From JBOHER01 sp050701115 (GTDB taxonomy: Bacteria > Actinomycetota > Actinomycetes > Mycobacteriales > Pseudonocardiaceae), in contig JBOHER010000330.1 of assembly GCA_050701115.1 (NCBI GenBank), forward strand, positions 1 to 31,947: 31,947 bases of DNA, written 5' to 3'. Below the pieces are notes generated by a model that was given only the letters and a program-made list of their open reading frames with translations, made no database searches and had not been told where the DNA came from. Positions 22,936 to 30,690 of the stretch are shown here, piece by piece; within the stretch, counting starts at the first letter, position 1; every line of letters begins with the position of its first letter. The position numbers and the translations under genes are program-made.

Positions 22936-23900
22936 CCGCACTGGCCGAGAAAACGACGCTGCCCAAGCGCACCCGGGCGCACGCCACCGGCGCCCTGCGC
23001 TGGCTCGCGATCGTCGTGGTGCTCGGCTTCGCCTGCTACCACCTGAGCGCCAACTGGTCGGAGTTCTGGGACACGCTGGCCGGCGTCGCGGTGTCCTCCT
23101 CGCTGCTCTCGCAGCTGATGGTGCTCATCGCGATCGTCGCTTCCACCTACGGCTGGCAGCTCATCGTGAACGACCTCGGCAGGCCGGTCGGCTACTACCG
23201 GGGTGCGCAGATCTACCTGGTGGGGCAGCTCGGCAAGTACGTACCCGGATCGGTGTGGGGCTACCTGCTGCAAATGGAGCTCGGCAAGCAGGCCGGGCTG
23301 GCCAGGGCGCGGGTGTTCACCGGCTCGGTCGTGCACTTCGGTGTGGCCGTCGTCGGTGCCACCATGATCGGCAGCATCGCGCTCCCGGTCATCTTGGACA
23401 CCACCCCCCGGGTGCTGTGGATCTTGGGGCTGCTGCCGATCGGGTTGATCGTCCTGCACCCAGCGGTGCTCACCTGGTGTACCTCGCTCGTGCTCAGGGT
23501 GCTGCGCCGCCCTGCACTCGATCACCAGCTCGAGGCGGGCACCATCCTGCGGATTCTCGGCACCATCGGCGTCGCCTTCGTGTTCCAGGGGCTGCACCTG
23601 TGGCTGCTGGCCAACTCGATCGGTGCCGCCGGCCTGTCCGGGCTGGCGCTGTGCATCGGGGCGATGGCGCTGGGCATGGTGGCGGGCACGGCCGCGTTCT
23701 TCCTGCCCGCCGGGGTGGGCGCGCGCGAGGGGGTGCTGGTCGCAGTGCTGATGACCAGCGGGTTCGGCGCCACCCAGGCGCTCGCGTTCGCCGCGGCCTC
23801 CCGGGTGATGTTCATCCTCGCCGACCTGATCCTGGCCGGCGGTTCGGCGCTGGCGGCCAGGGCGGCGACAATCAATGATCGGGCTGATCACGAGCGGTGA
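22932..23900 (+). CDS. Flippase-like / LPG synthase transmembrane-region protein
   Basis: A 322-residue polytopic membrane protein with about eight hydrophobic helices. It matches the lysylphosphatidylglycerol synthase TM-region family (PF03706, AglD/UPF0104 type) by YLVGQLGKYVPGSVWGY (about 95-111) and the later FFLPAGVGAREGVLVAVL (about 255-272), where Pro-Ala-Gly-x-Gly-x-Arg-Glu is the family's second signature. The soluble lysyl-transferase half is absent, so lipid or glycolipid translocation is the likely type of role rather than lysine transfer. GTG 22932 overlaps the stop of the LpxA-like gene. The last 29 bp overlap the convergent membrane-protein gene. Confidence 0.85.
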   Translation: MTALAEKTTLPKRTRAHATGALRWLAIVVVLGFACYHLSANWSEFWDTLAGVAVSSSLLSQLMVLIAIVASTYGWQLIVNDLGRPVGYYRGAQIYLVGQLGKYVPGSVWGYLLQMELGKQAGLARARVFTGSVVHFGVAVVGATMIGSIALPVILDTTPRVLWILGLLPIGLIVLHPAVLTWCTSLVLRVLRRPALDHQLEAGTILRILGTIGVAFVFQGLHLWLLANSIGAAGLSGLALCIGAMALGMVAGTAAFFLPAGVGAREGVLVAVLMTSGFGATQALAFAAASRVMFILADLILAGGSALAARAATINDRADHER

Positions 23901-25869
23901 TCCGGTACAGCGACGCGTCCGGGTTGCGGTAGACCAACTCCAGGAACGGCATCCCGTCCAGGTCCCGCAGCCCCGGTGCGCGATCGGATCCGTCCGGATA
24001 GCGCGGGTAGCCGTACTGGCCGACGATCACCCAGCGCACGTTCATCCGTTCGACCACATCGCGGACCTGCGGATCGGTGGGGTAGTCCCGGAAACGGCCG
24101 GCCAGCACCTCTGCATCCGGCGGATTCATCCACGGGTCGAAATGCCCGGCGACCGCCCGCGTCCCGGCGATGGCGTAGGACCATGCGGTGCCGTCGGAGC
24201 GTTCGTTGAGCACCCAGTCACCCGGCTCGGCCAGTTCGCCCAGCTTCACCATCGCCCGCGCCTCGTCCCGGCTGATGGGCAGGGCATGCGGATCGTTGGT
24301 GGGTGCCCTGCCGACGGTGGTCTTGATCAGCGTCGAGTTGGTGTCGAGGTACAGCCCGCTGCCGATCGCCCAGCCGCCCAGCACGAGAACAGCCAGCATT
24401 GGTGCGACCGCCCGGCGCGGCGCGGAGAACGCCGACCACCCGGTGATGCGGTCGCGCAGCCACGCCTGGGTCTCGGCCAGCCCGTGCGCGGCGATGACGC
24501 ACATGGCCAGCCCGGCCAGCGCGACCAGCCGGTAGGGGTTGTTCCACCACGGACGGGTCAACTGCTTGACCACCTCGTTGTCCCAGGTCGAGGTGATCAC
24601 GAAGCACACCCCGAGCAGGACGGCGGTGCCCACCAGCCAGCGCAGGTTATGCAGCCGTCGCGCCGCGATGACGCCGACCACCAACGCCGAGGTGAGCCAC
24701 AGTTGAGGCGTGACGGTCTGGCCGCCGAAGATCAGCCACGACTCGAGCGCTTCGGGCACCGATTGCTTCCACGGCCACCCCCCGTAGGGGTAGTCGCCGG
24801 TGACCAGCACGAGAGCGCCGATGACGGTGGGGGCGGTGCACAGCAGAACGACGCCTGCCGAGGGCAGCAGGACGAGCAGGTCCCGGCCCGCGGTCCGCAG
24901 GCAGCCCCACCAGCGCACCGCCAGAAATGGGAGCAGGAACAGCAACGCGCTGAACGGCATCGAGGCGTGAATGGACATCAGCCCGGCCGCGACCAGCGCC
25001 AGCACCAGCGCGGTGTTGCGCCCCGGCCGGTTCAGGTACCGATGCAGCACGGCGGCGGCCAGCGGCAGCAGCACGAGTGCCTGCGCGTAGGGCAGGATCG
25101 GCCCCAGGTTCAGCTCGTAGAAGACCATGGTGCACGACACCGCGACGATCGTTGCCGCGCCGGCGAGCACCGCACGTCCGGCGAACTCGCGAATCATGGC
25201 CACCAGCGACAGCGCCAGCATGCCGGGCATCAGCACCGCATTGGCGTTGAGGACCGCCGCGATCGGGGCGCCCGCGAGCGGGTCGGCGAGCTGCCAGGTG
25301 AACGCCGCGATCAGGTGGTAGGCGTTGGGGTAGAAGATCTGCTCGCCCGGCGCATACCAGGCGATCTTGCTCATGCCGGTGACGCTGCTGTCTCCGGTGT
25401 CGGTGAGGTAGCGGATGCCGTTGGCGTGGAACACGGCGTCCCAGCCCTGCGGGATCGCGTTCAGATCGCCCATGCCGCGAAGCATGGTGTAGCCGCCGGC
25501 CGCGGCCGCCAGCAGCAGGCAGGCGAGCACGGAGAGGTGACCCGCCAACGTCCACAGTGGACGCAGCGCGGCTGGTGCCCTGAGTGGACGCATTGTGGCC
25601 GGTGGGCGCAGTTGCCGAACGCCGAGCACGAGCGCCACCATGACGACGGTGGCAACCACGAAGGCCGCCCAGGTGAACGGCGACCCGATCACGCCGAACC
25701 ACTGGCCTGCTATGCCCGCGATGCTGAAGGTCAGCAGCGGTGCGATGGCCGCGAGCAGCCAGCCGCGCAGGCCCGCGGCCAGGCCGGTCAGCAGGCCGGG
25801 GACGACCAGGACACCCAGCGCGATCGCGAGTGTGAGGGCGGACGCGGTGGGTGAGAGCGTCGTGGGCAC
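23872..25869 (-). CDS. Polytopic membrane protein, DUF6541-like (possible GT-C)
   Basis: A 665-residue protein with roughly 13 hydrophobic segments spread over residues 10-480 and a soluble C-terminal part of about 170 residues. A conserved-looking outside loop near 135-175 (NAIPQGWDAVFHANGIRYL, then FYPNAYH) follows the second group of helices, and the tail has WVLNERSDGTAWSYAIAG and DVVERMNVRWVIVGQ. This resembles the DUF6541 family of actinobacterial cell-envelope proteins, whose architecture is that of GT-C glycosyltransferases, but I see no proven catalytic motif. It starts with GTG at 25869. Located next to the flippase-like gene, it may polymerise or transfer the sugar made by the cluster; that is inference. 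Confidence 0.75.
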   Translation of the reverse strand: MPTTLSPTASALTLAIALGVLVVPGLLTGLAAGLRGWLLAAIAPLLTFSIAGIAGQWFGVIGSPFTWAAFVVATVVMVALVLGVRQLRPPATMRPLRAPAALRPLWTLAGHLSVLACLLLAAAAGGYTMLRGMGDLNAIPQGWDAVFHANGIRYLTDTGDSSVTGMSKIAWYAPGEQIFYPNAYHLIAAFTWQLADPLAGAPIAAVLNANAVLMPGMLALSLVAMIREFAGRAVLAGAATIVAVSCTMVFYELNLGPILPYAQALVLLPLAAAVLHRYLNRPGRNTALVLALVAAGLMSIHASMPFSALLFLLPFLAVRWWGCLRTAGRDLLVLLPSAGVVLLCTAPTVIGALVLVTGDYPYGGWPWKQSVPEALESWLIFGGQTVTPQLWLTSALVVGVIAARRLHNLRWLVGTAVLLGVCFVITSTWDNEVVKQLTRPWWNNPYRLVALAGLAMCVIAAHGLAETQAWLRDRITGWSAFSAPRRAVAPMLAVLVLGGWAIGSGLYLDTNSTLIKTTVGRAPTNDPHALPISRDEARAMVKLGELAEPGDWVLNERSDGTAWSYAIAGTRAVAGHFDPWMNPPDAEVLAGRFRDYPTDPQVRDVVERMNVRWVIVGQYGYPRYPDGSDRAPGLRDLDGMPFLELVYRNPDASLYRITARDQPDH

Positions 25870-25921
25870 CGCGTCACTTTCTCAGCTCGCCGGGCTTCCC
25901 TCGGCAGCGGGCCGGGTACGC

Positions 25922-26743
25922 CTACGCGGGGGCAGGCACCGCGCTCAACTGGTTGCGCACGACCGGCGTGTAGCCGGAGGACTGTCCGGCGCGGTTGGGG
26001 TGGTAGGACTCCAGGATGGGGTTGGACAACCCGTTGATCCACTCGGAGCTGTCGCACACCGCGTGGCCGACGAACGGCGGGATGGTGTCGGCGAAACCGA
26101 ATCCGTGTGCGGTTGCCTGTGCCTTGGTGACGTCGCGCAGCAGCACCGCGGTCTTGTTCAGTTCCGCCTGCTCGCCGGGACTGATCCGGGACGCGAGGTT
26201 GCATTCCTTGCCGTTGAACAGTTTCGGATAGCCGGCCACCACCACTGTGGCGTGCGGCGCCCGGCTGCTGATCTTGCTGTATAGGGAGTCCAGCCTGCCG
26301 GGCAGCGTGCTGCGGATGAAGTCGTTGGCGGCGTCGATCTCCTTCCAGCAGGTGTAGGGCCACGCCCGGGCGCAGGCGGTGAGCACCTTGGCGAACCCGG
26401 CGTCGTTGCCGCCGACCGAGACAGTGACGTAGCGCGTCCCGCTGTTCAGGCTGCCGAGCTGGTTGTTGATCACGTCGGCCACCTTCGCGCCGGAGCAGGC
26501 GGCGAAGGTCAGCCGCGCGCCGAGTTGCTTGGCGGCCAGCACGGGGTAGGCGTAGGACGAGCGGTAGCACTCGCCGCTGTCGGAGTAGTAGGACCTGGTG
26601 CCGACGCCGGAGGAATAGGAATCCCCGAGCGCGGTGTAGGGCGTCGCGGCCTGCGCCTGCTGGCCACCGAGAAGTGCGGTGGTCGCCGCCAGCACGATCG
26701 TGGCGGCGAATCGGGGGACGAGGTGCGTGCTGAACCGGCCCAT
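25922..26743 (-). CDS. Secreted SGNH/GDSL esterase
   Basis: A 273-residue secreted hydrolase. A signal peptide ends near QAQAA (about residue 32). The SGNH blocks are GDSYSSG (40-46, nucleophile Ser42), CSGAKVAD (block II Gly85), GGNDAGF (111-117, Asn113) and ESYHPNRAG (245-253, His248). In many members block V is DxxH; here the position is Glu245, as in a subgroup with an altered or absent acid. Six Cys in the mature part suggest three disulphides, usual for Streptomyces-type secreted esterases. A GGAGG site precedes the ATG. It lies 52 bp upstream of the DUF6541-like gene on the same strand. Substrate: ester or phospholipid, unknown. Confidence 0.9.
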   Translation of the reverse strand: MGRFSTHLVPRFAATIVLAATTALLGGQQAQAATPYTALGDSYSSGVGTRSYYSDSGECYRSSYAYPVLAAKQLGARLTFAACSGAKVADVINNQLGSLNSGTRYVTVSVGGNDAGFAKVLTACARAWPYTCWKEIDAANDFIRSTLPGRLDSLYSKISSRAPHATVVVAGYPKLFNGKECNLASRISPGEQAELNKTAVLLRDVTKAQATAHGFGFADTIPPFVGHAVCDSSEWINGLSNPILESYHPNRAGQSSGYTPVVRNQLSAVPAPA

Positions 26744-26896
26744 GGTCGCGCCTCCGCGTCGTCGGGGCGGCAACAGCCTGCTCTGAAGTTGGTTACCGTG
26801 GCAATAGACCAAAGGGGAGATTGGCCGGACTTCTGGTGGGCACGGAGTGTAACCAGGCTTACCTACGCACCGGTAGCTCCAGTACCTACGGTGACG

Positions 26897-26902
26897 TAAC
26901 CT
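26897..26902 (+). promoter_or_regulatory. -10 box of the acyltransferase gene, probably leaderless
   Basis: TAACCT (TAnnnT) ends 7 nt before the ATG at 26910. The same hexamer and nearly the same spacing as at pheA. No Shine-Dalgarno sequence. Confidence 0.5.
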
Positions 26903-26909
26903 GAGCTGC

Positions 26910-27647
26910 ATGGCTGAACTCGTGTACCCGCCGGTCGTGCTGGCGTGCAAGACCATGTTCCGGGTGCTGGATCTCAAGCTCGACGTCAAAGGCACCGAGC
27001 ACATCCCCGCCGAGGGCGGTGCGGTGATCGCGTGCACCCATCAGAGCTATCTGGACTTCATCTTCTGCGGGCTCGGCGCGCTGCCTGCCAAGCGATTTGT
27101 GCGGTTCATGGCCAAGCAGGAGGTGTTCCACAACCGGATCTCCGGTCCGCTGATGCGCGGCATGCACCACATCTCGGTGGACCGCCGTGCGGGCAAGGCG
27201 TCCTACGACGAGGCCGTCGACCGGCTGAAGGCGGGCGAGGTCGTCGGGGTGTTCCCGGAGGCAACGATCAGCCGCTCGTTCACGGTGAAGGAGCTCAAGA
27301 GCGGCGCGGTCCGCATGGCCGCCGACGCCGGTGTGCCGGTGATCCCGATGGCAGTGTGGGGCACCCAGCGCATGTGGACGAAGGGCAGGCCGAAGCACCT
27401 CACCCAGCGGCACGTGCCGATCTCGATCCTGACCGGCGAGCCGGTCCACCCGACGGCCGAGGACAACGCCAACCAGCTGACCACGGATCTGCGCACGCGG
27501 ATGCAGGCGCTGCTGGACAAGGTGCAGGCCGACTACCCGGACTCACCCCAACCCGGCACCGACCCCTGGTGGCTTCCCGTGCACCTGGGCGGCACCGCCC
27601 CCACCCCAGAGGAAGCCGCCGCACTGGATCGCAAACGCCCCGAATAG
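26910..27647 (+). CDS. PlsC-type 1-acylglycerol-3-phosphate acyltransferase
   Basis: A 245-residue membrane-associated acyltransferase. Motif I is HQSYLD (His44-x4-Asp49), motif III is FPEATISRS (115-123), a variant of FPEGTRS, and VPVIPMAVWGT forms block IV. It would acylate lysophosphatidate or a related glycerolipid acceptor. M. tuberculosis carries three such paralogues beside the same HAD gene (Rv3814c-Rv3816c), consistent with synteny. The C-terminal 35 residues are Pro/Asp-rich. A pair of palindromic repeats lies downstream. Confidence 0.9.
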   Translation: MAELVYPPVVLACKTMFRVLDLKLDVKGTEHIPAEGGAVIACTHQSYLDFIFCGLGALPAKRFVRFMAKQEVFHNRISGPLMRGMHHISVDRRAGKASYDEAVDRLKAGEVVGVFPEATISRSFTVKELKSGAVRMAADAGVPVIPMAVWGTQRMWTKGRPKHLTQRHVPISILTGEPVHPTAEDNANQLTTDLRTRMQALLDKVQADYPDSPQPGTDPWWLPVHLGGTAPTPEEAAALDRKRPE

Positions 27648-27658
27648 CCCACTGCACT

Positions 27659-27704
27659 CTCGTGAGTGAAAGTTGTTGCTCCGGCAGCCCTGGTCACTCA
27701 CGAC
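27659..27704 (-). repeat. 46-bp palindromic repeat, copy 3
   Basis: Begins 11 nt after the acyltransferase stop. Outer arms CTCGTGAGTG and CACTCACGAC are kept, but the inner stem is degenerate (GTTGC-tccg-GCAGC). It faces copy 4 in inverted orientation with 13 nt between. Confidence 0.85.
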
Positions 27705-27717
27705 CCAAGCGCCGCTG

Positions 27718-27763
27718 GTCGTGAGTGCTGGAGGTTGCCCATGCAACAACATTCACGCACGAG
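27718..27763 (+). repeat. 46-bp palindromic repeat, copy 4
   Basis: Outer arms GTCGTGAGTG and CACGCACGAG, inner stem GTTGC-ccat-GCAAC. Compared with copy 3 in inverted orientation it matches at about 35 of 46 positions. It lies 41 nt beyond the end of the HAD gene on the minus strand. Confidence 0.88.
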
Positions 27764-27804
27764 GCGGGGCCAGAGTGCTCGGTCGACCTCTAAGTGCACG
27801 GGGC

Positions 27805-28617
27805 CTAGAACCAGCGTTCGAGGACTTGGGCGACGCCGTCCTCGGAGTTGGGGGCGGTGACCTCGTCGGCGGACTTCAGCACGCTCGGGTGCGCGTTGGC
27901 CATCGCAACACCATGGCCTGCCCAGCGGAGCATCTCGACGTCATTGGGCATATCTCCGAACGCGATCACGTCGGTGGCTCGCACGCCGACCCACTCGGCG
28001 ACCTCGGCCAGCCCGGATGCCTTGGTCACCGAGCGCGCCGAGATTTCGATGAGCCCCGCATTGGTCGAGAAGGTGATGTCGACGGCGTGCCCCAGCACGG
28101 TGCGCGCCGCCTGGGCCATCTCGTCGGAGCTCATCCGCTCGTCGCTCACCAGCAGCTTCACCGCGGTGCGCCCCAGCACCTCCGCACGACTGACCGAGTG
28201 CCCTTCCCCGTCGCCCCACGGGTTGCGGAAGTTGTGCTCGACCACGAACTGCGGCACCGCGGCGTCGTGCGCGCTGGCACCCACCCGCTCCGCGGCGAGG
28301 CGCGCGCGGGGCAGCGCGGCCAGCAGCCCGTCGGCCGCATCGTGCAGCAGCACCGGATCCAACCCGTGCACGCTGATCACCCGATCGGTGCCGACGTCGT
28401 ACAGTGCGGCCCCGTTGGCGCAGACGGCATATCCGGTGATGCCGGCCGGGTGGGCGACCGGCGGGATCCACCTCGGCGGCCTGCCGCTGACCAGGACGAA
28501 CGGAACCTCGTCGGCATGCACGCGGTGCACCACATCGATGGTGCGCACACTGAGTCGCTCGAGCGGCGTGAGCAGGGTGCCGTCAACGTCGGAGGCGATC
28601 AACCGGGGTTTGTCCAC
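27805..28617 (-). CDS. Cof-type HAD phosphatase (Rv3813c-like)
   Basis: A 270-residue HAD-superfamily hydrolase of the Cof class IIB. Motif I is SDVDGTLL (nucleophile Asp10, acid Asp12), motif II includes LVSGRPP, motif III has the Lys in AVKLLVSD, and motif IV is IAFGDMPNDVEML. Cof proteins dephosphorylate small phosphorylated metabolites such as sugar phosphates or flavin precursors; the substrate is not predictable. GTG at 28617 places the strand before DVDGT at the usual distance; GTG at 28647 (10 residues longer) is an alternative. It is convergent to the acyltransferase gene with the repeat pair between, the same partner as in M. tuberculosis. Confidence 0.9.
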   Translation of the reverse strand: MDKPRLIASDVDGTLLTPLERLSVRTIDVVHRVHADEVPFVLVSGRPPRWIPPVAHPAGITGYAVCANGAALYDVGTDRVISVHGLDPVLLHDAADGLLAALPRARLAAERVGASAHDAAVPQFVVEHNFRNPWGDGEGHSVSRAEVLGRTAVKLLVSDERMSSDEMAQAARTVLGHAVDITFSTNAGLIEISARSVTKASGLAEVAEWVGVRATDVIAFGDMPNDVEMLRWAGHGVAMANAHPSVLKSADEVTAPNSEDGVAQVLERWF

Positions 28618-28771
28618 AGCGCAATTCTCAATCGTCGCATAAGGCACACTGCCATCTTCCCCGAACCCCGGACGGGCGGTGGGCCAAATGGCGGAGTGTG
28701 TGCCGCCTATCACCGCAGCTCGTGATCACAATTGAGAGGCGACCGTCACACTGATTCGCGGAGACGATAGC

Positions 28772-29668
28772 GTGCATGCCGTGCGGGCAGGCATCGTGAT
28801 CTTGACCGAGGACAGATGGTGGTCCGGCGAGCCCAAATGGCGGCATGCCGAGGAGTTCGGTTTTGACCACGCCTGGACCTACGATCATCTCGGCTGGCGT
28901 GACCTGATGGATGGTCCCTGGTTCAACGCAATTCCCACGCTGACCGCGGCGGCGATGGTCACGGAGCGGATCCGGCTCGGCACGTTCGTCGCTTCGCCCA
29001 ACTTCCGGCACCCCGTGCCGTTCGCCAGGGAACTGCTCACCCTCGACGACATCTCCGATGGCCGGGTGCTGCTCGGAGTCGGTGCGGGAGCGGGCGGCAC
29101 CAGCTATGACGCCGGAGTGTTGGGTGAGCCGCCGCTGACCGCACGGCAGCGCTCTGACCGCTTCGCCGAGTTCGTCGATGCACTGGACGGCCTGCTCAGC
29201 GTGGACAAGTTCGACTACGAGGGGCAGTACTACCGGGCGGTCGGCGCCCGCAATCTGCCCGGCTGTGTGCAGCACCCGCGGATTCCGTTCGTTGTCGCGG
29301 CCAACGGGCCGCGGTCGATGCGGCTTGCCGTGCGTCATGGTCAGGGCTGGGTGACGACCGGCCGTGCCGCCGACGATATCGACGAGTGGTGGCGGGGGGT
29401 TGCCGAGCTCGCCGGGGAGTTCAACCGCGCGCTTGATGAGGAAGACCGGGATCCGGCGAGGGTCCGCCGCTACCTCAGCCTCGATTCCAGCCCGGTGTAC
29501 TCACTGTCCAGTGTGGACACGTTCACCGATGCCGCGCAGCGGGCGCACAAACTGGGATTTACCGACATTGTCGCGCACTGGCCGCGCTCAACTGATCCGT
29601 ATTGCGGGCATGAGTGGGTCCTTGAGCGCGTCGCCGAGGAAGTACTTGAGGAGGTCCGCCAGCTGTGA
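28772..29668 (+). CDS. Luciferase-like (LLM) flavin/F420-dependent oxidoreductase
   Basis: A 298-residue TIM-barrel oxidoreductase of the luciferase-like monooxygenase family. Typical pieces are AEEFGFDHAWTYDHL (26-40), TERIRLGTFV (64-73), RHPVPFARELLTLDDISDGR (split over 79-98), and LGVGAGAGG with WVTTGRAADD further on. Actinobacterial members commonly use coenzyme F420, others FMN; this cannot be told from the sequence alone. GGAG lies 8 nt before the GTG at 28772. The stop codon overlaps the start of the hydrolase gene (GTGA), so both are co-translated. Substrate unknown. Confidence 0.87.
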   Translation: MHAVRAGIVILTEDRWWSGEPKWRHAEEFGFDHAWTYDHLGWRDLMDGPWFNAIPTLTAAAMVTERIRLGTFVASPNFRHPVPFARELLTLDDISDGRVLLGVGAGAGGTSYDAGVLGEPPLTARQRSDRFAEFVDALDGLLSVDKFDYEGQYYRAVGARNLPGCVQHPRIPFVVAANGPRSMRLAVRHGQGWVTTGRAADDIDEWWRGVAELAGEFNRALDEEDRDPARVRRYLSLDSSPVYSLSSVDTFTDAAQRAHKLGFTDIVAHWPRSTDPYCGHEWVLERVAEEVLEEVRQL

Positions 29669-30531
29669 ACATTCCGATGATTGCGCAGGACACCATGACT
29701 CGAGGTGAAGTCTCCGGCACCCTGGATCGCGCTGATGGCACACTCCTGCGCTGGTGGCGTGGCGGTCGCGGCGAGCCGGTTGTCCTGGTGCACGGCTCCT
29801 TCGACGACCACCACAGCTGGTCGGGTGTGGTTGCGCAGCTGGCCGAGTACCACGACGTCATCACCTACGACCGCAGGGGGCACAGCACGAGTACGGCCCC
29901 GCGCAGTCAGGGCAGCATCGCGCAGGACGCAGATGACCTTCTATCCATTGTGGACAATGTGATCGGTGGTCCGGCGCACCTTGTCGGGCTTTCCTACGGC
30001 GCATCGGTCGCCATGCTGGCCGCGGTGCAGCGGAGGGAGGCCGTGCTCAGTGTGGCTGTGCACGAACCGCCCCTGTTCGGCCTGCTGGCCCGCAACCCGG
30101 TGGCGAAGGTGCTCGGAGCCGAGGCCGCAGTGTGGACGGGACACGCCGCGGAGCTGATCCGCAACGGAAACCTGGCGGATGGCGTACGGATATTCGCCGA
30201 GAAGGTCGGATTCGGCAAGGGCAGCTGGCACGGGCTGTTCACCCGCGAGCAGCGCGCCACCATGATCTCCAACGCGCACACCTGGCTCGATCAGTACAAC
30301 GACCCCGGCAGGCTCGCGGTGGACATCACCACGCTGGCCTGGGCACGCTTCCCCATTACGCTGTTCGTCGGTGAGCGCACCCACGAACTGTACAAGCTCG
30401 TCGCCGAGGAACTCGCTGACCGGTTGCCGTTCATGCGCACGGTGCGCATTCCGGGTGCGGGCCACGCGCCGCATCTGACGCACGCTTCCGGCTTCGCCGA
30501 CGCCCTGCTCGGGCACCTCCGTTCGCGGTGA
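29665..30531 (+). CDS. Alpha/beta hydrolase
   Basis: A 288-residue cytoplasmic alpha/beta hydrolase. The oxyanion segment is VVLVHGSFDDHHSW (39-52), the nucleophile elbow GLSYGAS has Ser110, and the His is in GAGHAPHL (His267). The acid is probably Glu237 or a nearby residue in FVGERTHE. YDRRGHSTS is the common strand-4 motif. It would hydrolyse an ester or similar bond; homologues include epoxide hydrolase-like and perhydrolase-like proteins. The GTG overlaps the stop of the LLM oxidoreductase gene, so the two probably act in sequence on one metabolite. Confidence 0.87.
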   Translation: MNIPMIAQDTMTRGEVSGTLDRADGTLLRWWRGGRGEPVVLVHGSFDDHHSWSGVVAQLAEYHDVITYDRRGHSTSTAPRSQGSIAQDADDLLSIVDNVIGGPAHLVGLSYGASVAMLAAVQRREAVLSVAVHEPPLFGLLARNPVAKVLGAEAAVWTGHAAELIRNGNLADGVRIFAEKVGFGKGSWHGLFTREQRATMISNAHTWLDQYNDPGRLAVDITTLAWARFPITLFVGERTHELYKLVAEELADRLPFMRTVRIPGAGHAPHLTHASGFADALLGHLRSR

Positions 30532-30676
30532 CCGGCGTCACCGCGTAGCCGAGTGGCCCGAGCAGGTCGGCTCACGCCCAGCATCATGCCCAAGTTTCCG
30601 CACCTCGAATCACCAGCTGACACCGCCAACCCGGGCAGCAATGTCCGGGGGGTGCGGGGACGGAAATCCGCATCGG

Positions 30677-30682
30677 TACCCT
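30677..30682 (+). promoter_or_regulatory. -10 box of glf, probably leaderless
   Basis: TACCCT (TAnnnT) ends 8 nt before the GTG at 30691. It supports GTG 30691 over the earlier in-frame ATG at 30553. Confidence 0.45.
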
Positions 30683-30690
30683 GGCAGCCC

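Noticed and set aside
23875..25854. A 659-codon plus-strand open frame
   Set aside because: It is the exact antisense shadow of the DUF6541-like gene, with Gln/His/Arg-rich low-information sequence and no recognisable motif.
30553..30690. Longer N-terminus for UDP-galactopyranose mutase
   Set aside because: The upstream in-frame residues have no family counterpart, and a -10 box at 30677 supports the GTG at 30691.
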